Shown: positions 35,381 through 45,021, counted from the stretch's first letter. The stretch: 46,662 nt of DNA from an uncultured Thioclava sp. (GCF_913064665.1 NZ_CAJYBT010000027.1:1-46662); one strand, 5' to 3'. The notes: generated by a model from the letters alone, not told the origin. Numbers and translations are program-made.

Positions 35381-36895
35381 ATGTCCACTGAAGTCCGCGT
35401 CCCGACGCTTGGAGAAAGCGTCACAGAGGCCACCGTCGCCACCTGGTTCAAGAAGCCGGGCGATCCGGTCGCCGCCGATGAGATGCTGTGCGAATTGGAA
35501 ACCGACAAGGTGACCGTCGAGGTGCCTGCACCCGCCGCAGGCACTTTGGGCGAGATCGTCGCCGCCGAGGGTGAAACCGTTGGTGTCGACGCCTTGCTGG
35601 CAACAATCGAAGCCGCCGGGGCTGGCACCGCCGCTCCGAAACAACAAGATAAACCGGCGGAGAAGCCCGCTGCAGCCCAATCGAATGAGGGAAAAATGGT
35701 CGACGTAATGGTGCCCAGCCTTGGTGAATCTGTCACTGAGGCCACAGTTTCGACGTGGTTCAAAAAGGTTGGCGATGTGGTCGCGGCCGATGAGATGCTC
35801 TGCGAGCTGGAAACCGATAAGGTCTCCGTCGAAGTGCCCGCCCCTGCGGCTGGTGTGTTGCAGGCAATCGTCGCCGAAGAAGGCGCGACCGTGGATGCCT
35901 CCGCCAAACTGGCCGTGATCGCCGAGGGCGCAAGCGCCGGTGCAGCACCTGCCGCTCCCGCCGCGAAATCCGACGCCCCCGCCACGGGTGGCAAGGATGT
36001 CGAAGACGCCCCTTCGGCCAAAAAACTGATGGCTGAAAAGAACATCGACCCGTCCTCGGTTCAGGGCTCGGGCAAAGATGGCCGGATCATGAAGGAAGAC
36101 GTGACCAAGGCCGCATCGGCCCCCAAAGCGGCCTCTGTTTCGGTCGCCCCTGCCCCCGCCGCCACCCCGCGCGGCCCGATCAACGCCGATGACGGCGCAC
36201 GCGAAGAACGGGTGAAAATGACCCGCCTGCGCGCCACCATCGCCAAGCGCCTGAAAGACAGCCAGAACACCGCCGCGATGCTGACCACCTATAACGAGGT
36301 GGACATGTCGGGCGTCATGGACCTGCGCAACGAGTACAAGGACCTGTTCCTGAAAAAGCACGGCGTGAAACTGGGCTTCATGTCCTTCTTCGTCAAAGCC
36401 TGCTGCCATGCGCTGAAAGAAGTCCCCGAGGTCAATGCCGAGATCGACGGCAACGAAGTGGTCTACAAGAACTACGTCCATATGGGCGTGGCGGTCGGCA
36501 CGCCGTCGGGTCTCGTGGTGCCGGTGGTGCGCGATGCCGATCAGATGGGCTTTGCCTCGATCGAGAAGACCATCGCTGAAATGGGCACCCGTGCGCGTGA
36601 CGGCAAACTCTCGATGGCCGACATGCAGGGCGGCTCGTTCACCATCTCGAACGGTGGCGTCTACGGCTCGCTGATGTCCTCGCCGATCCTCAACCCGCCG
36701 CAATCGGGTATCCTCGGCATGCACAAGATCCAGGACCGCCCGATGGTCGTGAACGGTGAAATCGTGATCCGCCCGATGATGTATCTCGCACTCAGCTACG
36801 ATCACCGCATCGTCGACGGCAAAGGCGCCGTGACCTTCCTCGTGCGCGTCAAAGAAGCGCTCGAAGACCCGCGCCGGTTGCTGATGGATTTGTGA
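35381..36895 (+). CDS. sucB: Dihydrolipoyl succinyltransferase (E2 of 2-oxoglutarate dehydrogenase) with two lipoyl domains
   Basis: This 504-residue E2 core has two near-identical lipoyl domains. The attachment lysines are K43 and K147, both in [17 protein letters not shown], offset by 104 residues. An Ala/Pro linker joins them. A peripheral subunit-binding domain follows (about 210-245: [20 protein letters not shown]), then the catalytic domain with [15 protein letters not shown]. Most E2o proteins have a single lipoyl domain, but tandem copies are known in some Rhodobacterales. The ATG at 35381 has GGAGGG in the end of sucA at good spacing; a TTG one codon earlier is unlikely. Confidence 0.94.
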   Translation: MSTEVRVPTLGESVTEATVATWFKKPGDPVAADEMLCELETDKVTVEVPAPAAGTLGEIVAAEGETVGVDALLATIEAAGAGTAAPKQQDKPAEKPAAAQSNEGKMVDVMVPSLGESVTEATVSTWFKKVGDVVAADEMLCELETDKVSVEVPAPAAGVLQAIVAEEGATVDASAKLAVIAEGASAGAAPAAPAAKSDAPATGGKDVEDAPSAKKLMAEKNIDPSSVQGSGKDGRIMKEDVTKAASAPKAASVSVAPAPAATPRGPINADDGAREERVKMTRLRATIAKRLKDSQNTAAMLTTYNEVDMSGVMDLRNEYKDLFLKKHGVKLGFMSFFVKACCHALKEVPEVNAEIDGNEVVYKNYVHMGVAVGTPSGLVVPVVRDADQMGFASIEKTIAEMGTRARDGKLSMADMQGGSFTISNGGVYGSLMSSPILNPPQSGILGMHKIQDRPMVVNGEIVIRPMMYLALSYDHRIVDGKGAVTFLVRVKEALEDPRRLLMDL

Positions 36896-36950
36896 TCCCT
36901 CTGGAAGGCGCCCTCTGCCCTTCCTCTTGATCGAAATATCCCCGGGGGGT

Positions 36951-36973
36951 CCGGGGGGCAGGCAGCCCCCCGG
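36951..36973. repeat. GC-rich palindromic element between sucB and the MAPEG gene
   Basis: CCGGGGGGC and GCCCCCCGG form a perfect 9-bp stem around AGGCA. It is preceded by ATATCCCCGGGGGG, which resembles the palindromic repeats often seen between genes in Rhodobacterales. There is no T-run, so simple termination is unlikely. No second copy was seen in this window, so repeat status is an inference. Confidence 0.5.
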
Positions 36974-36999
36974 TCCGCCCTCTCAACCGGGAGCGACCC

Positions 37000-37395
37000 A
37001 TGACCCCCGAACTCACCACCCTTGCACTCGCAATTCTGCTGCATATGGCCCTGATGGCCGCCTATTCAGTGAAGGCCAATCGCGAGCTGGGCCCGAAATA
37101 CCCGCTCTCTCCGCGTGATGCTGCGCCGCCCAAGCCACTGTCGCCCGGCTGCGCGCGGATGCAGCGTTCGGTGAACAATTCCTTTGAAAGTCTGATCCTG
37201 TTTGCGCCCGTCGCGCTGATGGTGGGGCTGACGGGGCAATCCACCGAGGCCACGGCCACGTTTGCCGCGATCTTCCTGATCGCGCGCCTGCTGTATATCC
37301 CGGCCTATGTGGCGGGACTGGTGCCTTGGCGCTCGCTGATCTGGGGCGTTGGATTTTTCGCAACTCTGGCGCTGGCGATTGCCGCGCTGATCTGA
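37000..37395 (+). CDS. MAPEG-family membrane protein
   Basis: This 131-residue protein has four hydrophobic helices and the MAPEG features: a first helix starting LTTLALAILLHMALM, the QRSVNNSFESLILFAPVALMV region and LIARLLYIPAYVAGL. Eukaryotic MAPEG members act on glutathione and eicosanoids. The bacterial group is poorly understood, and a glutathione-linked detoxification role is often assumed. It lies between sucB and lpd on the same strand, a position I recall in related genomes, but its function in 2-oxoglutarate dehydrogenase expression is not known. Confidence 0.85.
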   Translation: MTPELTTLALAILLHMALMAAYSVKANRELGPKYPLSPRDAAPPKPLSPGCARMQRSVNNSFESLILFAPVALMVGLTGQSTEATATFAAIFLIARLLYIPAYVAGLVPWRSLIWGVGFFATLALAIAALI

Positions 37396-37446
37396 ACACC
37401 GGCGCGCCCTTTGTGCGCCCTCGAATGAACCGTAAGGAGCAAGAAA

Positions 37447-38835
37447 ATGGCTGATTATGATGTGATCGTTATCGGCGCTGGCCCGGGCGGCTATGTCTGC
37501 GCCATCCGCTGCGCCCAGTTGGGACTGAAAACCGCCGTGGTCGAAGGCCGCGAGACGCTGGGAGGCACCTGCCTGAATGTCGGCTGTATCCCCTCCAAGG
37601 CGCTTTTGCACGCCACCCACCAGCTGCACGAAGCCGAGCATAACTTCGCCAAGATGGGCCTGAAGGGCAAATCCCCTTCGGTCGACTGGAAACAGATGCA
37701 GGCCTATAAGCAAGACGTGATTGACGGCAACACCAAGGGCATCGAGTTCCTGTTCAAGAAGAACAAAGTCGACTGGCTCAAGGGGTGGGGCTCGATCCCC
37801 GAGGCGGGCAAGGTCAAGGTCGGCGATGAGGTCCACACCGCCAAATCCATCGTGGTTGCGACCGGCTCCGAGCCCTCCTCGCTGCCCGGTATCGAGATCG
37901 ACGAGAAGACCGTTGTGACCTCGACCGGCGCGCTGTCGCTTGGCAAGATCCCGAAATCGATGGTCGTGATCGGCGCAGGCGTGATCGGGCTTGAGATGGG
38001 TTCGGTCTATGCGCGTCTGGGCGCCGAGGTGACGGTGGTCGAATATCTCGACGCGATCACGCCCGGCATGGACGGCGAAGTGGCGCGCTCCTTCCAAAAG
38101 ATCCTGACCAAGCAGGGGCTGAAATTCGTCCTTGGCGCGGCGGTTCAGGCTGTGGATGTGAAGAACGGCAAGGCCACGGTGAAATACCAGCTTCGCAAGG
38201 ATGATAGCCAAGCCACGATTGACGCAGAGACCGTGCTTGTCGCCACCGGGCGCAAACCCTACACGGATGGTTTGGGTCTTGAGGGTGCGGGCGTGGAACT
38301 GCTGCCGCGCGGTCAGATCAAGATCGACGATCATTGGAAAACCTCGATCCCCGGCATCTACGCCATCGGCGATGCGGTTGTTGGCCCGATGCTGGCCCAC
38401 AAGGCCGAAGACGAGGGCATGGCTGTCGCCGAGGTCATCGCAGGCAAGCATGGCCATGTGAATTACGCCGTGATCCCCGGCGTGATCTACACCACCCCCG
38501 AGGTCGCCTCCGTGGGCCTGACCGAAGAGGCGCTCAAGCAAGAGGGGCGCGCCTATAAGGTCGGCAAGTTCTCGTTCATGGGCAATGCGCGCGCCAAGGC
38601 GGTGTTTCAGGGCGAAGGCTTTGTAAAGCTGATCGCTGACAAGGAAACCGACCGCGTGCTCGGCTGCCACATCATCGGCCCCGGCGCGGGCGATTTGATC
38701 CACGAGATCTGCGTCGCGATGGAATTCGGCGCCTCGGCACAGGATGTAGCGCTGACCTGCCACGCCCACCCGACCTTCTCGGAAGCCGTGCGCGAGGCCG
38801 CGCTGGCCTGCGGCGACGGCGCGATTCACGCGTAA
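37447..38835 (+). CDS. lpd: Dihydrolipoyl dehydrogenase (E3)
   Basis: This 462-residue flavoprotein reoxidises the lipoyl arm of 2-oxoglutarate dehydrogenase with NAD. The FAD motif [19 protein letters not shown], the redox disulfide C42/C47 ([13 protein letters not shown]), the NAD motif [19 protein letters not shown] and the C-terminal catalytic [15 protein letters not shown] are complete. AAGGAG precedes the ATG. It is the last gene of the suc operon, followed by a strong terminator. The enzyme may also serve pyruvate dehydrogenase or glycine cleavage if no other E3 exists; this cannot be judged here. Confidence 0.95.
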   Translation: MADYDVIVIGAGPGGYVCAIRCAQLGLKTAVVEGRETLGGTCLNVGCIPSKALLHATHQLHEAEHNFAKMGLKGKSPSVDWKQMQAYKQDVIDGNTKGIEFLFKKNKVDWLKGWGSIPEAGKVKVGDEVHTAKSIVVATGSEPSSLPGIEIDEKTVVTSTGALSLGKIPKSMVVIGAGVIGLEMGSVYARLGAEVTVVEYLDAITPGMDGEVARSFQKILTKQGLKFVLGAAVQAVDVKNGKATVKYQLRKDDSQATIDAETVLVATGRKPYTDGLGLEGAGVELLPRGQIKIDDHWKTSIPGIYAIGDAVVGPMLAHKAEDEGMAVAEVIAGKHGHVNYAVIPGVIYTTPEVASVGLTEEALKQEGRAYKVGKFSFMGNARAKAVFQGEGFVKLIADKETDRVLGCHIIGPGAGDLIHEICVAMEFGASAQDVALTCHAHPTFSEAVREAALACGDGAIHA

Positions 38836-38856
38836 GCGACCCGATCCGGCAATGAC

Positions 38857-38886
38857 AAAGGGCGGCCCAGTGGCCGCCCTTTTTTA
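38857..38886 (+). terminator. Rho-independent terminator after lpd
   Basis: AGGGCGGCC (38859-38867) and GGCCGCCCT (38872-38880) form a perfect 9-bp stem around CAGT, followed by TTTTT. It closes the suc-lpd operon. Confidence 0.92.
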
Positions 38887-38939
38887 TTCCGGCACTGATG
38901 CTAGCATCAAAGCGAAACAGATCGGACCAATTTCCAAAG

Positions 38940-39464
38940 ATGCATTTCAGACGCCTCGCCTATCTGGCGCTGACAATTGCCCTAGGCTTGCCAGCGGGTT
39001 ATCTGCTGCGCGAAAGCTATCACCATAGTCGCCGCGATCCAGCGCGCGAGATGTTCGCGATGTTCGAAGAGCGCTGTCTGCCAAAGCTGTATGGTGCCCC
39101 CGAAGACCACCAAGGTTTGATCGAAGCACCGATGTCGCTCCACTATACGGATTTCATCGACCCGCTCAGCCGCTTCTCATTGGCAGGCAATAGCAATGAC
39201 TGCAGCGTGGAAGACCTCTGTTCCCCGATCGACGCCAAGCAGGCGCGGGAACTGGCAGCCCTTGCTCGAACGCGCATCCCTGAACTCATTGGACTTGCTG
39301 AAAGCCACGACATCGACCCCATCGGCGACATGGCGATTGGCTGGATAGAGGGTGAACCTGGATCGCCTGAACGCTGGGGCGTCACCTTCTTTCGCTTCGG
39401 ACCTGGGATGCTTTCACTGTCGTTGCACCTGCCCGCAGAGTTTCGCCCTCAATCCTCACTGTGA
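38940..39464 (+). CDS. Membrane-anchored protein of unknown function
   Basis: This protein of about 174 residues starts MHFRRLAYLALTIALGLPAGYLL, a single N-terminal hydrophobic helix that may be an uncleaved anchor or a signal. The remainder has cysteines in EERCLPKLYG and NDCSVEDLCSP. It also has a conserved-looking segment IPELIGLAESHDIDPIGD followed by a hydrophobic C-terminal strand (GVTFFRFGPGMLSLSLHL). An upstream ATG at 38898 would add a polar leader and is less likely. Neither start has a strong Shine-Dalgarno sequence. I do not recognise the family. It converges on the thioesterase gene with a 16-base overlap at the 3' ends. Confidence 0.6.
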   Translation: MHFRRLAYLALTIALGLPAGYLLRESYHHSRRDPAREMFAMFEERCLPKLYGAPEDHQGLIEAPMSLHYTDFIDPLSRFSLAGNSNDCSVEDLCSPIDAKQARELAALARTRIPELIGLAESHDIDPIGDMAIGWIEGEPGSPERWGVTFFRFGPGMLSLSLHLPAEFRPQSSL

Positions 39465-39952
39465 TCCGCTGCCGCATCCATCTTCTGCGCGAATTCCCGG
39501 CGCAATTCGCGGCGTAGTTCCGCCGCGCGCCAGCGGTGTTTTTCCTCGCGCGTCTCAGGGGCCAGCTTGGGCACGGCGACGGGCTTGCCGTTCGCATCCA
39601 CTGCGACCATCGTGAAATAGCAGCTATTGGTGTGGCGGCGCGTGCCTGCGGTGATGTTCTCGGCCTCAACGCGGATGCCGATCTCCATTGAGGTGCGCCC
39701 CGTATGGTTGACGCTGGCGCGAAACGTCACCAGTTCGCCCACGTTGATCGGTTGCTGAAAGGTCACCTGATCAACGCTCAGCGTCACCGCATATTGGCGC
39801 GAGTAGCGCGAGGCGAGCGAGAAGGCCACGCGATCAAGCCATGCCAGCAACGCCCCGCCATGTACTTTGCCCGAGAAATTCGCCTGATCGGGCGTCATCA
39901 GCACCGACATTTCCAGCTGTTTGCGTTCTTCCGGGCTTAGCGGGGTCGTCAT
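39449..39952 (-). CDS. Acyl-CoA thioesterase (YciA-like hotdog)
   Basis: This 167-residue single-hotdog thioesterase hydrolyses acyl-CoA esters. The active-site helix region MTPDQANFSGKVHGGALLAWLDR contains the conserved Asp/Asn and the HGG turn; VTLSVDQVTFQQPINVGELV is the second conserved strand pair. A charged C-terminal extension of about 35 residues (EEKHRWRAAELRRELRREF) follows the fold. It lies 15 bases downstream of panC on the same strand, so it may be cotranscribed with the pantothenate genes, which make CoA precursors. The substrate is unknown. Confidence 0.85.
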   Translation of the reverse strand: MTTPLSPEERKQLEMSVLMTPDQANFSGKVHGGALLAWLDRVAFSLASRYSRQYAVTLSVDQVTFQQPINVGELVTFRASVNHTGRTSMEIGIRVEAENITAGTRRHTNSCYFTMVAVDANGKPVAVPKLAPETREEKHRWRAAELRRELRREFAQKMDAAADHSED

Positions 39953-39967
39953 GGTATTCCTTTCAGA

Positions 39968-40807
39968 TCAAACCGCGATATTGTCGATCAAGCGCACATC
40001 GGCCAGCCAAAGCGCAACCAGCATGCGCACGGGCTGTGACAAATCGGACGCGGGGCGAAGGCCATCCACGGTGCGCAATTCCAGATATTCGATATCGCGA
40101 AACCCGGCCTCAAGCAGCGCGGCCTGCGCATCCATCAGCGCCGCTTGCACCGCCTTGCCCTCGCGCATGTCACTCGCGGCCGCTTGCATCACCGCATGCA
40201 AAACGGGTGCGACGGCACGCTCCGCCGCGCTGAGGCGCACATTGCGCGACGACATCGCCAGCCCGTCTTCCTCGCGGATTGTGGGGCAGCCGATGATGCG
40301 CACGGGAATGTTGAGATCGCGTACGAAGCGCTGCACGACCTGCAATTGCTGCCAGTCCTTTTCGCCAAAAAACGCGCGCCCCGCCTGCGTCATGCCAAAC
40401 AGTTTTGAACAGACCGTGGCGACCCCGTCGAAGTGACCGGGGCGAAACGCGCCCTCCAGCGGTTCGGTGATGCCGCTGACCGAGACGGTGGTAGCAAAGC
40501 CGTCCGGGTAAACCTCATCAACGCCGGGCGCGAACAGCACATCGACGCCCTCGCTATCGAGCAGCGCCAGATCATGGGCCTCATCGCGGGGGTATTTTTC
40601 CAGATCCGAGGCATTGTTGAACTGCATCGGATTGACGAAAACCGTCACGATCACGCGGTCGGACTGTTCGCGTGCGGCGCGCGCAAGGCTTAGGTGCCCC
40701 TCATGCAGCGCGCCCATCGTCGGCACCACGCCCACCAGCATCCCCGAGCGTTTCCACCCCGCCACCTTCTCGCGCAGCTCATCGGCGCTGCGGATCACTT
40801 CGGTCAT
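39968..40807 (-). CDS. panC: Pantoate--beta-alanine ligase
   Basis: This 279-residue enzyme joins pantoate and beta-alanine with ATP to make pantothenate, the CoA precursor. The HIGH-like motif [18 protein letters not shown], the VFVNPMQFN segment and the KMSKS-like [16 protein letters not shown] are intact. Its ATG overlaps the panB stop by four bases (ATGA at 40804-40807), so the two are coupled. The order panB-panC-thioesterase on the minus strand forms one probable operon. Confidence 0.94.
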   Translation of the reverse strand: MTEVIRSADELREKVAGWKRSGMLVGVVPTMGALHEGHLSLARAAREQSDRVIVTVFVNPMQFNNASDLEKYPRDEAHDLALLDSEGVDVLFAPGVDEVYPDGFATTVSVSGITEPLEGAFRPGHFDGVATVCSKLFGMTQAGRAFFGEKDWQQLQVVQRFVRDLNIPVRIIGCPTIREEDGLAMSSRNVRLSAAERAVAPVLHAVMQAAASDMREGKAVQAALMDAQAALLEAGFRDIEYLELRTVDGLRPASDLSQPVRMLVALWLADVRLIDNIAV

Positions 40808-41628
40808 TTTTTCACCTCATCGGCAAAGACATGTTCGGGTCCGGGGAAGCTGCGCGCACGCACCTCGGCGGCATAATCAGAAACGGCCTGATCGGCAGCC
40901 TCGCCCAGCGCGCCAAAGCGTTTGACGAATTTCGGTTTGAACTCGGTGAACAGGCCCAGCATGTCGTCAACCACAAGCACCTGCCCGTCACAGCCTGCCC
41001 CAGCCCCGATGCCCACGGTGGGAATGTCAATCTCGGCAGTGATCTGATCGGCCAAGCCTTGGGGCACCTTTTCCAGCACGACCGAGAACGCCCCGGCATC
41101 TGCCACCGCGCGCGCATCTGCGATCAGGCGCGCACGATCTTCGCCCCGCCCCTGTACCTTGTAGCCGCCCAGCGTGTTCACCGATTGCGGCGTCAGCCCG
41201 ATATGCGCCATCACCGGAATGCCACGCGCGACCAGAAAGGCGATGGTTTCGGCCATATGCTGACCGCCTTCCAACTTGACCGCGCCGGCCCCGGTTTCGG
41301 CCATCAGAATCGCGGCATTGGCGAAGGCTTGCTGCGGGCTTTCCTCGTAGCTGCCAAAGGGCATGTCGATCACCATCAGCGCATTTTGCAGACCTCGCGC
41401 CACTGCCTGCCCGTGCATCACCATCATCTCCATCGTGACGCCAAGGGTCGAGGGCAGCCCGTGCAGCACCATGCCCACGGAATCGCCCACCAGCACCAGA
41501 TCGCAATGTGGATCGACCACCTTGGCAATCGGCGTGGTATAAGCGGTCAGGCACACGATAGGGGCCCCGCCCTTCATCGCGACGATATCTGCGGGCATTT
41601 TCTGCCGCGTGTTTGAGCTGGCACTCAT
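40804..41628 (-). CDS. panB: 3-methyl-2-oxobutanoate hydroxymethyltransferase
   Basis: This 274-residue (beta-alpha)8-barrel enzyme makes ketopantoate from 2-oxoisovalerate and methylene-tetrahydrofolate. Metal and substrate motifs include [39 protein letters not shown] and the glutamate-containing FSVVLEKVP. It heads the pan operon, divergent from the solute-binding protein gene across about 209 bases. That gap holds two direct copies of GCGGCGTTA 18 bases apart; I found no clear promoter for either gene. Confidence 0.94.
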   Translation of the reverse strand: MSASSNTRQKMPADIVAMKGGAPIVCLTAYTTPIAKVVDPHCDLVLVGDSVGMVLHGLPSTLGVTMEMMVMHGQAVARGLQNALMVIDMPFGSYEESPQQAFANAAILMAETGAGAVKLEGGQHMAETIAFLVARGIPVMAHIGLTPQSVNTLGGYKVQGRGEDRARLIADARAVADAGAFSVVLEKVPQGLADQITAEIDIPTVGIGAGAGCDGQVLVVDDMLGLFTEFKPKFVKRFGALGEAADQAVSDYAAEVRARSFPGPEHVFADEVKK

Positions 41629-41837
41629 GGTCGATCCTCCCTTGCCTTTGGGTCAAATACCTAGCGGTTCAGACCCCGTGAGGGAAGATAACATTGCTGC
41701 AACGCGGCGTTACAGGGCAAAGCGGCGTTAAAATTCCCCCCGAGCTATCGCGATTGATTGCCCCGCCGTGATGCTACTTGATCGCGAGGCAAAACCCGCC
41801 GATCATCTGGAGATTCAATGCTATCGGAGTGAGCCTC

Positions 41838-43310
41838 ATGAAGATGCGCCTTTTTACTGCCCTTGCCGTGCTTGCGCTATCGGCCACCACAGCTTGGGCC
41901 GCGAAGGATACGATCACGCTGGGCATGGTGCTGGAGCCGCCAAACCTTGACCCGACCGCCGGGGCCGCTGCCGCGATCGACGAGGTGGTCTATGCCAATG
42001 TGTTTCAGGGTCTGACACGGTTTGGCCCTGACGGTTCAATCCGACCAGACCTGGCCAAAAGCTGGGATATTTCCGGCGATGGGCTGAGCTATACCTTTCA
42101 TTTGCAAGATGGCGTGACCTTTCAAGACGGGTCGCGTTTTGACGCTGAGGATGTGAAATTCTCGCTTGATCGTGCCCGCGCCGAGGATAGCGCGAATGCG
42201 CAAAAGGCGCTGTTTACCGGGATCGAAAGCGTCGATGTGCTTGATCCGCTGACGGTCAAGTTGACGCTCAAGGCCCCCGATGGTGCGCTGCCGTTCAAGC
42301 TGGCTTGGGGCGATGCCGTGATGGTCGCGCCTGAAAGTGCCGATCAAAACGCTACCCATCCCATCGGCACCGGCCCGTTCATGTTCAAGGATTGGGCGCA
42401 GGGCGATCATATTACGCTAAGCGCCTATGAGGGCTATTGGGGCCCCCAGCCGAAACTGCGCGAGGCGACGTTTCGCTTTATTTCCGACCCAACGGCGGCA
42501 TTCGCGGCGATGATGGCGGGTGATGTCGATGCCTTCCCGAACTATCCCGCGCCCGAAACGGCAGCGCAATTCAAATCCGATCCGCGCTTTAAGCTGATCA
42601 TCGGCTCGACCGAGGGCGAGACGATTTTGGCGATGAACGAGCGCAACGCGCCGCTCAACGATATCCGTGTGCGTGAGGCCATCGCCCATGCAATCAACCG
42701 CAAAGACCTGATTGATGGTGCGATGTTTGGCTATGGCACGCCGATTGGCACCCATTTCGCGCCGCATAACCCGGCCTATGTCGATCTGACCGCATTATCG
42801 AATTACGACCCCGAGAAATCCAAAGCGCTGCTGAAAGAGGCGGGCGTAAGCGATCTGAAGCTGCGCCTCGCGCTACCGCCGCCCTCTTACGCGCGCCGCT
42901 CGGGCGAGATCATTCAAGCGGAACTGGCCGCCGTGGGTATTCAGACCGAGATCACCAACATGGAATGGGCCGATTGGCTCGAACGGGTGTTCAAGGGCCA
43001 TGATTACGACCTCTCCATTGTCAGCCATACCGAGCCGATGGATATCGGCATCTACGCCCGGCCCGACTACTATTTCGGCTATCACAGCGAGAAATTCGAC
43101 GCGGTGATGGCGGAGTTGGAGAAAACCTCGGACGCGGCCAAGCGCACCGAATTGTTGCAAGACGCCCAGCGCATTTTGGCGCAGGATTACGCCAATGGGT
43201 TCTTGTTCCAACTGCCCAAGATCGGCGTGGCGAATGCCAAGATCGAAGGCTTGTGGGAAAACGCGCCCACGCAGGCGAATGATCTGACGGCGGTTTATTG
43301 GGAGGAGTAA
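41838..43310 (+). CDS. ABC transporter solute-binding protein, peptide/nickel family (SBP_bac_5)
   Basis: This 490-residue periplasmic binding protein has a Sec signal (residues 1-22, ending ATTAWA). The family start is TLGMVLEPPNLDPTAGAAAA. Then come VYANVFQGLTRFGPDG, LAKSWDISGDGLSYTFHLQDGVTF (broken once) and a typical C-terminal lobe (LRLALPPPSYARRSGEIIQ). The ligand is probably a short peptide or similar organic molecule. The ATG at 41838 has GGAG about nine bases upstream; an in-frame ATG at 41778 is unsupported. No permease or ATPase genes follow, which is unusual for this family, so it may serve a transporter encoded elsewhere. Confidence 0.87.
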   Translation: MKMRLFTALAVLALSATTAWAAKDTITLGMVLEPPNLDPTAGAAAAIDEVVYANVFQGLTRFGPDGSIRPDLAKSWDISGDGLSYTFHLQDGVTFQDGSRFDAEDVKFSLDRARAEDSANAQKALFTGIESVDVLDPLTVKLTLKAPDGALPFKLAWGDAVMVAPESADQNATHPIGTGPFMFKDWAQGDHITLSAYEGYWGPQPKLREATFRFISDPTAAFAAMMAGDVDAFPNYPAPETAAQFKSDPRFKLIIGSTEGETILAMNERNAPLNDIRVREAIAHAINRKDLIDGAMFGYGTPIGTHFAPHNPAYVDLTALSNYDPEKSKALLKEAGVSDLKLRLALPPPSYARRSGEIIQAELAAVGIQTEITNMEWADWLERVFKGHDYDLSIVSHTEPMDIGIYARPDYYFGYHSEKFDAVMAELEKTSDAAKRTELLQDAQRILAQDYANGFLFQLPKIGVANAKIEGLWENAPTQANDLTAVYWEE

Positions 43311-43320
43311 TCGACACGCC

Positions 43321-43371
43321 GCCGTCATGCATGACGGCTAGTGAAATGCTTGCCAGATTTTTTAGTCTGGC
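43321..43371 (+). terminator. Possible terminator hairpins after the solute-binding protein gene
   Basis: GCCGTCATGCATGACGGC (43321-43338) is a perfect palindrome. A second stem GCCAGA/TCTGGC (43352-43357 with 43366-43371) has TTTTTT in its loop. Neither has a standard following T-run, so function is uncertain. Confidence 0.4.
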
Positions 43372-43437
43372 GTCTGATCAAGTCACAGCCCCAACCAAGC
43401 GGGCTAACCAACAAATATCAATTTCAAGGAGTCCAAT

Positions 43438-44958
43438 ATGACCCGAACCAAGCGCCACCTCGCCAGCCTGATGCTGGGGGCCGCCACCCTTTGCCTGATG
43501 GGCACCGCGCCCGCGCGCGCCGAAACCGTCAAGCTGACCATCCTTGGCGTCGGTGACATCTATAATTTCGACGGGGATGGCCAGCGCGGCGGTTTCGCGC
43601 GCCTCAACGCAGTGGCCAAGAAAGAGCGCGCCGACAATCCAAACACGCTTTACGTTTTTGACGGTGACATGCTGTCGCCTTCGCTGCTTTCGGGCATCGA
43701 CGAGGGGCAAAATACGATTGATCTGACCAATCTCGTGCCCTTCGATATCGCGGTTCCGGGCAACCACGAGTTTGATTTCGGACCGGCCAATTTCGAGCAG
43801 AAAATGGCGGGATCGAAATATCCTTGGGCCGCGATCAATATCACGCAGGCCGATGGCTCGCCGATCAAGGGGCTTGGCGGGGTGATGACCAAAGAGATCG
43901 GCGGCCTGAAAGTCGCGCTGATCCCGGTCGCGCAAGACACCACCCCCGAGGTCGCCAATTCCGGCGATCTGGTCTTTGAACCCACCGTCGACACCGCCAT
44001 TGCGGCTGCCAAGAAAGCCCGCGAGGACGGGGCGGATCTGGTGATCGGCGTGGTTCAGACCGATCAGAGCAATGACCGCAAACTGATCGCGAGCCAGGAT
44101 TTCGATGTCATCATGTCGGGCGACGATCACCTCAACGCGATGTTTTATGACGGGATCACCGCCTATGTCGAAACTTCGATTGACGCACGCTACCTGCAGC
44201 CGCTCGATCTGACGGTTGATGTGTCTGAGAAAGACGGCAAACGTAAAATCAGCTGGACGCCGTCCTTCCGCTGGATCGACACTGCCGATGTAACGCCCGA
44301 CCCTGAGTCGATGCAACTTGTTGACGGGTTCAAGAAGCAGCTTGATGACAATCTGGGACAGGTGATCGGCACGTCTGAGGGACCGCTGGATTCGCGGCGC
44401 AACGTCGTGCGCTCGCAAGAAAGCGCGATGGGCGATCTGATTGCCGATGCGCTGCGCGATGCGACCAAGGCCGATGTGACGCTGATCAATGGCGGCGGCA
44501 TTCGCGGCGACACAACCTATGACGCGGGCCACAAGCTGACGCGCAAAGATGTGATGACCGAGCTGCCCTTTGGCAACAAAACCGTCGTGACCGAGATTCC
44601 GGGCTCGCAGTTGCTCTCTGCACTTGAGAATGGCTTCAGTCAGGTCGAAAAGGGCGCAGGCCGCTTCCCGCAAGTCGCGGGCATGGATGTGGTCTATGAC
44701 CCGAGCGCACCTGCGGGGTCGCGTGTGGCCTCGGTGACGATCGGCGGTCAACCGCTTGATCCGAACAAGGTCTATAAGGTCGCAACCAACGATTACATGC
44801 TGGGTGGCGGCGATGGCTACACCGCACTTGGCGGTGGCAAGGTGATCGTGAATGCGGGCAATGGCAATCTGATGGCCAATGACGTGATGACCTATATCGA
44901 GAAGAACGGCACCGTGACGACCAAGCTCGACGGTCGCATCAAAAAGGTCGGCGAGTAA
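43438..44958 (+). CDS. 5'-nucleotidase/UshA-family metallophosphatase with altered metal site
   Basis: This 506-residue exported protein has a signal peptide (1-28, ending APARA). An N-terminal metallophosphatase domain (about 30-260) is followed by a 5'-nucleotidase C-terminal domain (about 330-490: SAMGDLIADALRDATKADVTLINGGGIRGDT, broken here). The canonical D-x-H is D40-I-Y42, and the usual G-H-x-H near the end of the first domain reads S-G-D-D-H. GD at 76-77 and GNHEFDFG (108-115) are kept. So several histidine ligands are replaced. A subgroup of this family has the same D-x-Y form, as far as I recall, so activity may remain with different metals. GGAG lies eight bases before the ATG at 43438. 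Confidence 0.85.
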   Translation: MTRTKRHLASLMLGAATLCLMGTAPARAETVKLTILGVGDIYNFDGDGQRGGFARLNAVAKKERADNPNTLYVFDGDMLSPSLLSGIDEGQNTIDLTNLVPFDIAVPGNHEFDFGPANFEQKMAGSKYPWAAINITQADGSPIKGLGGVMTKEIGGLKVALIPVAQDTTPEVANSGDLVFEPTVDTAIAAAKKAREDGADLVIGVVQTDQSNDRKLIASQDFDVIMSGDDHLNAMFYDGITAYVETSIDARYLQPLDLTVDVSEKDGKRKISWTPSFRWIDTADVTPDPESMQLVDGFKKQLDDNLGQVIGTSEGPLDSRRNVVRSQESAMGDLIADALRDATKADVTLINGGGIRGDTTYDAGHKLTRKDVMTELPFGNKTVVTEIPGSQLLSALENGFSQVEKGAGRFPQVAGMDVVYDPSAPAGSRVASVTIGGQPLDPNKVYKVATNDYMLGGGDGYTALGGGKVIVNAGNGNLMANDVMTYIEKNGTVTTKLDGRIKKVGE

Positions 44959-44984
44959 AACCGAACCGACGCTGAAACGATTCG

Positions 44985-45021
44985 CATCGCCCTTGGCCGC
45001 AGCCTTGGGCGATGTTTTTTT
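44985..45021 (+). terminator. Terminator after the 5'-nucleotidase-family gene
   Basis: CATCGCCC (44985-44992) and GGGCGATG (45007-45014) form a perfect 8-bp stem, followed by TTTTTTT. It lies 26 bases after the stop. Confidence 0.88.

Noticed and set aside
35051-36805. A 584-codon open frame antisense to sucA and sucB
   Set aside because: It is the shadow of highly biased codons in the real genes; the translation is His/Gly/Arg-rich with no family features. The same holds for antisense frames at 37066-38829, 32648-34069 and 29348-30658.
41693-41706. A CTGCAACGCGGC sequence as a second PhaR site
   Set aside because: One arm has a mismatch and there is no PHA-related gene beside it.
41704-41730. 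Direct repeat GCGGCGTTA, 18 bp apart, between panB and the binding-protein gene
   Set aside because: Short, GC-rich and without symmetry; not strong enough to call an operator.
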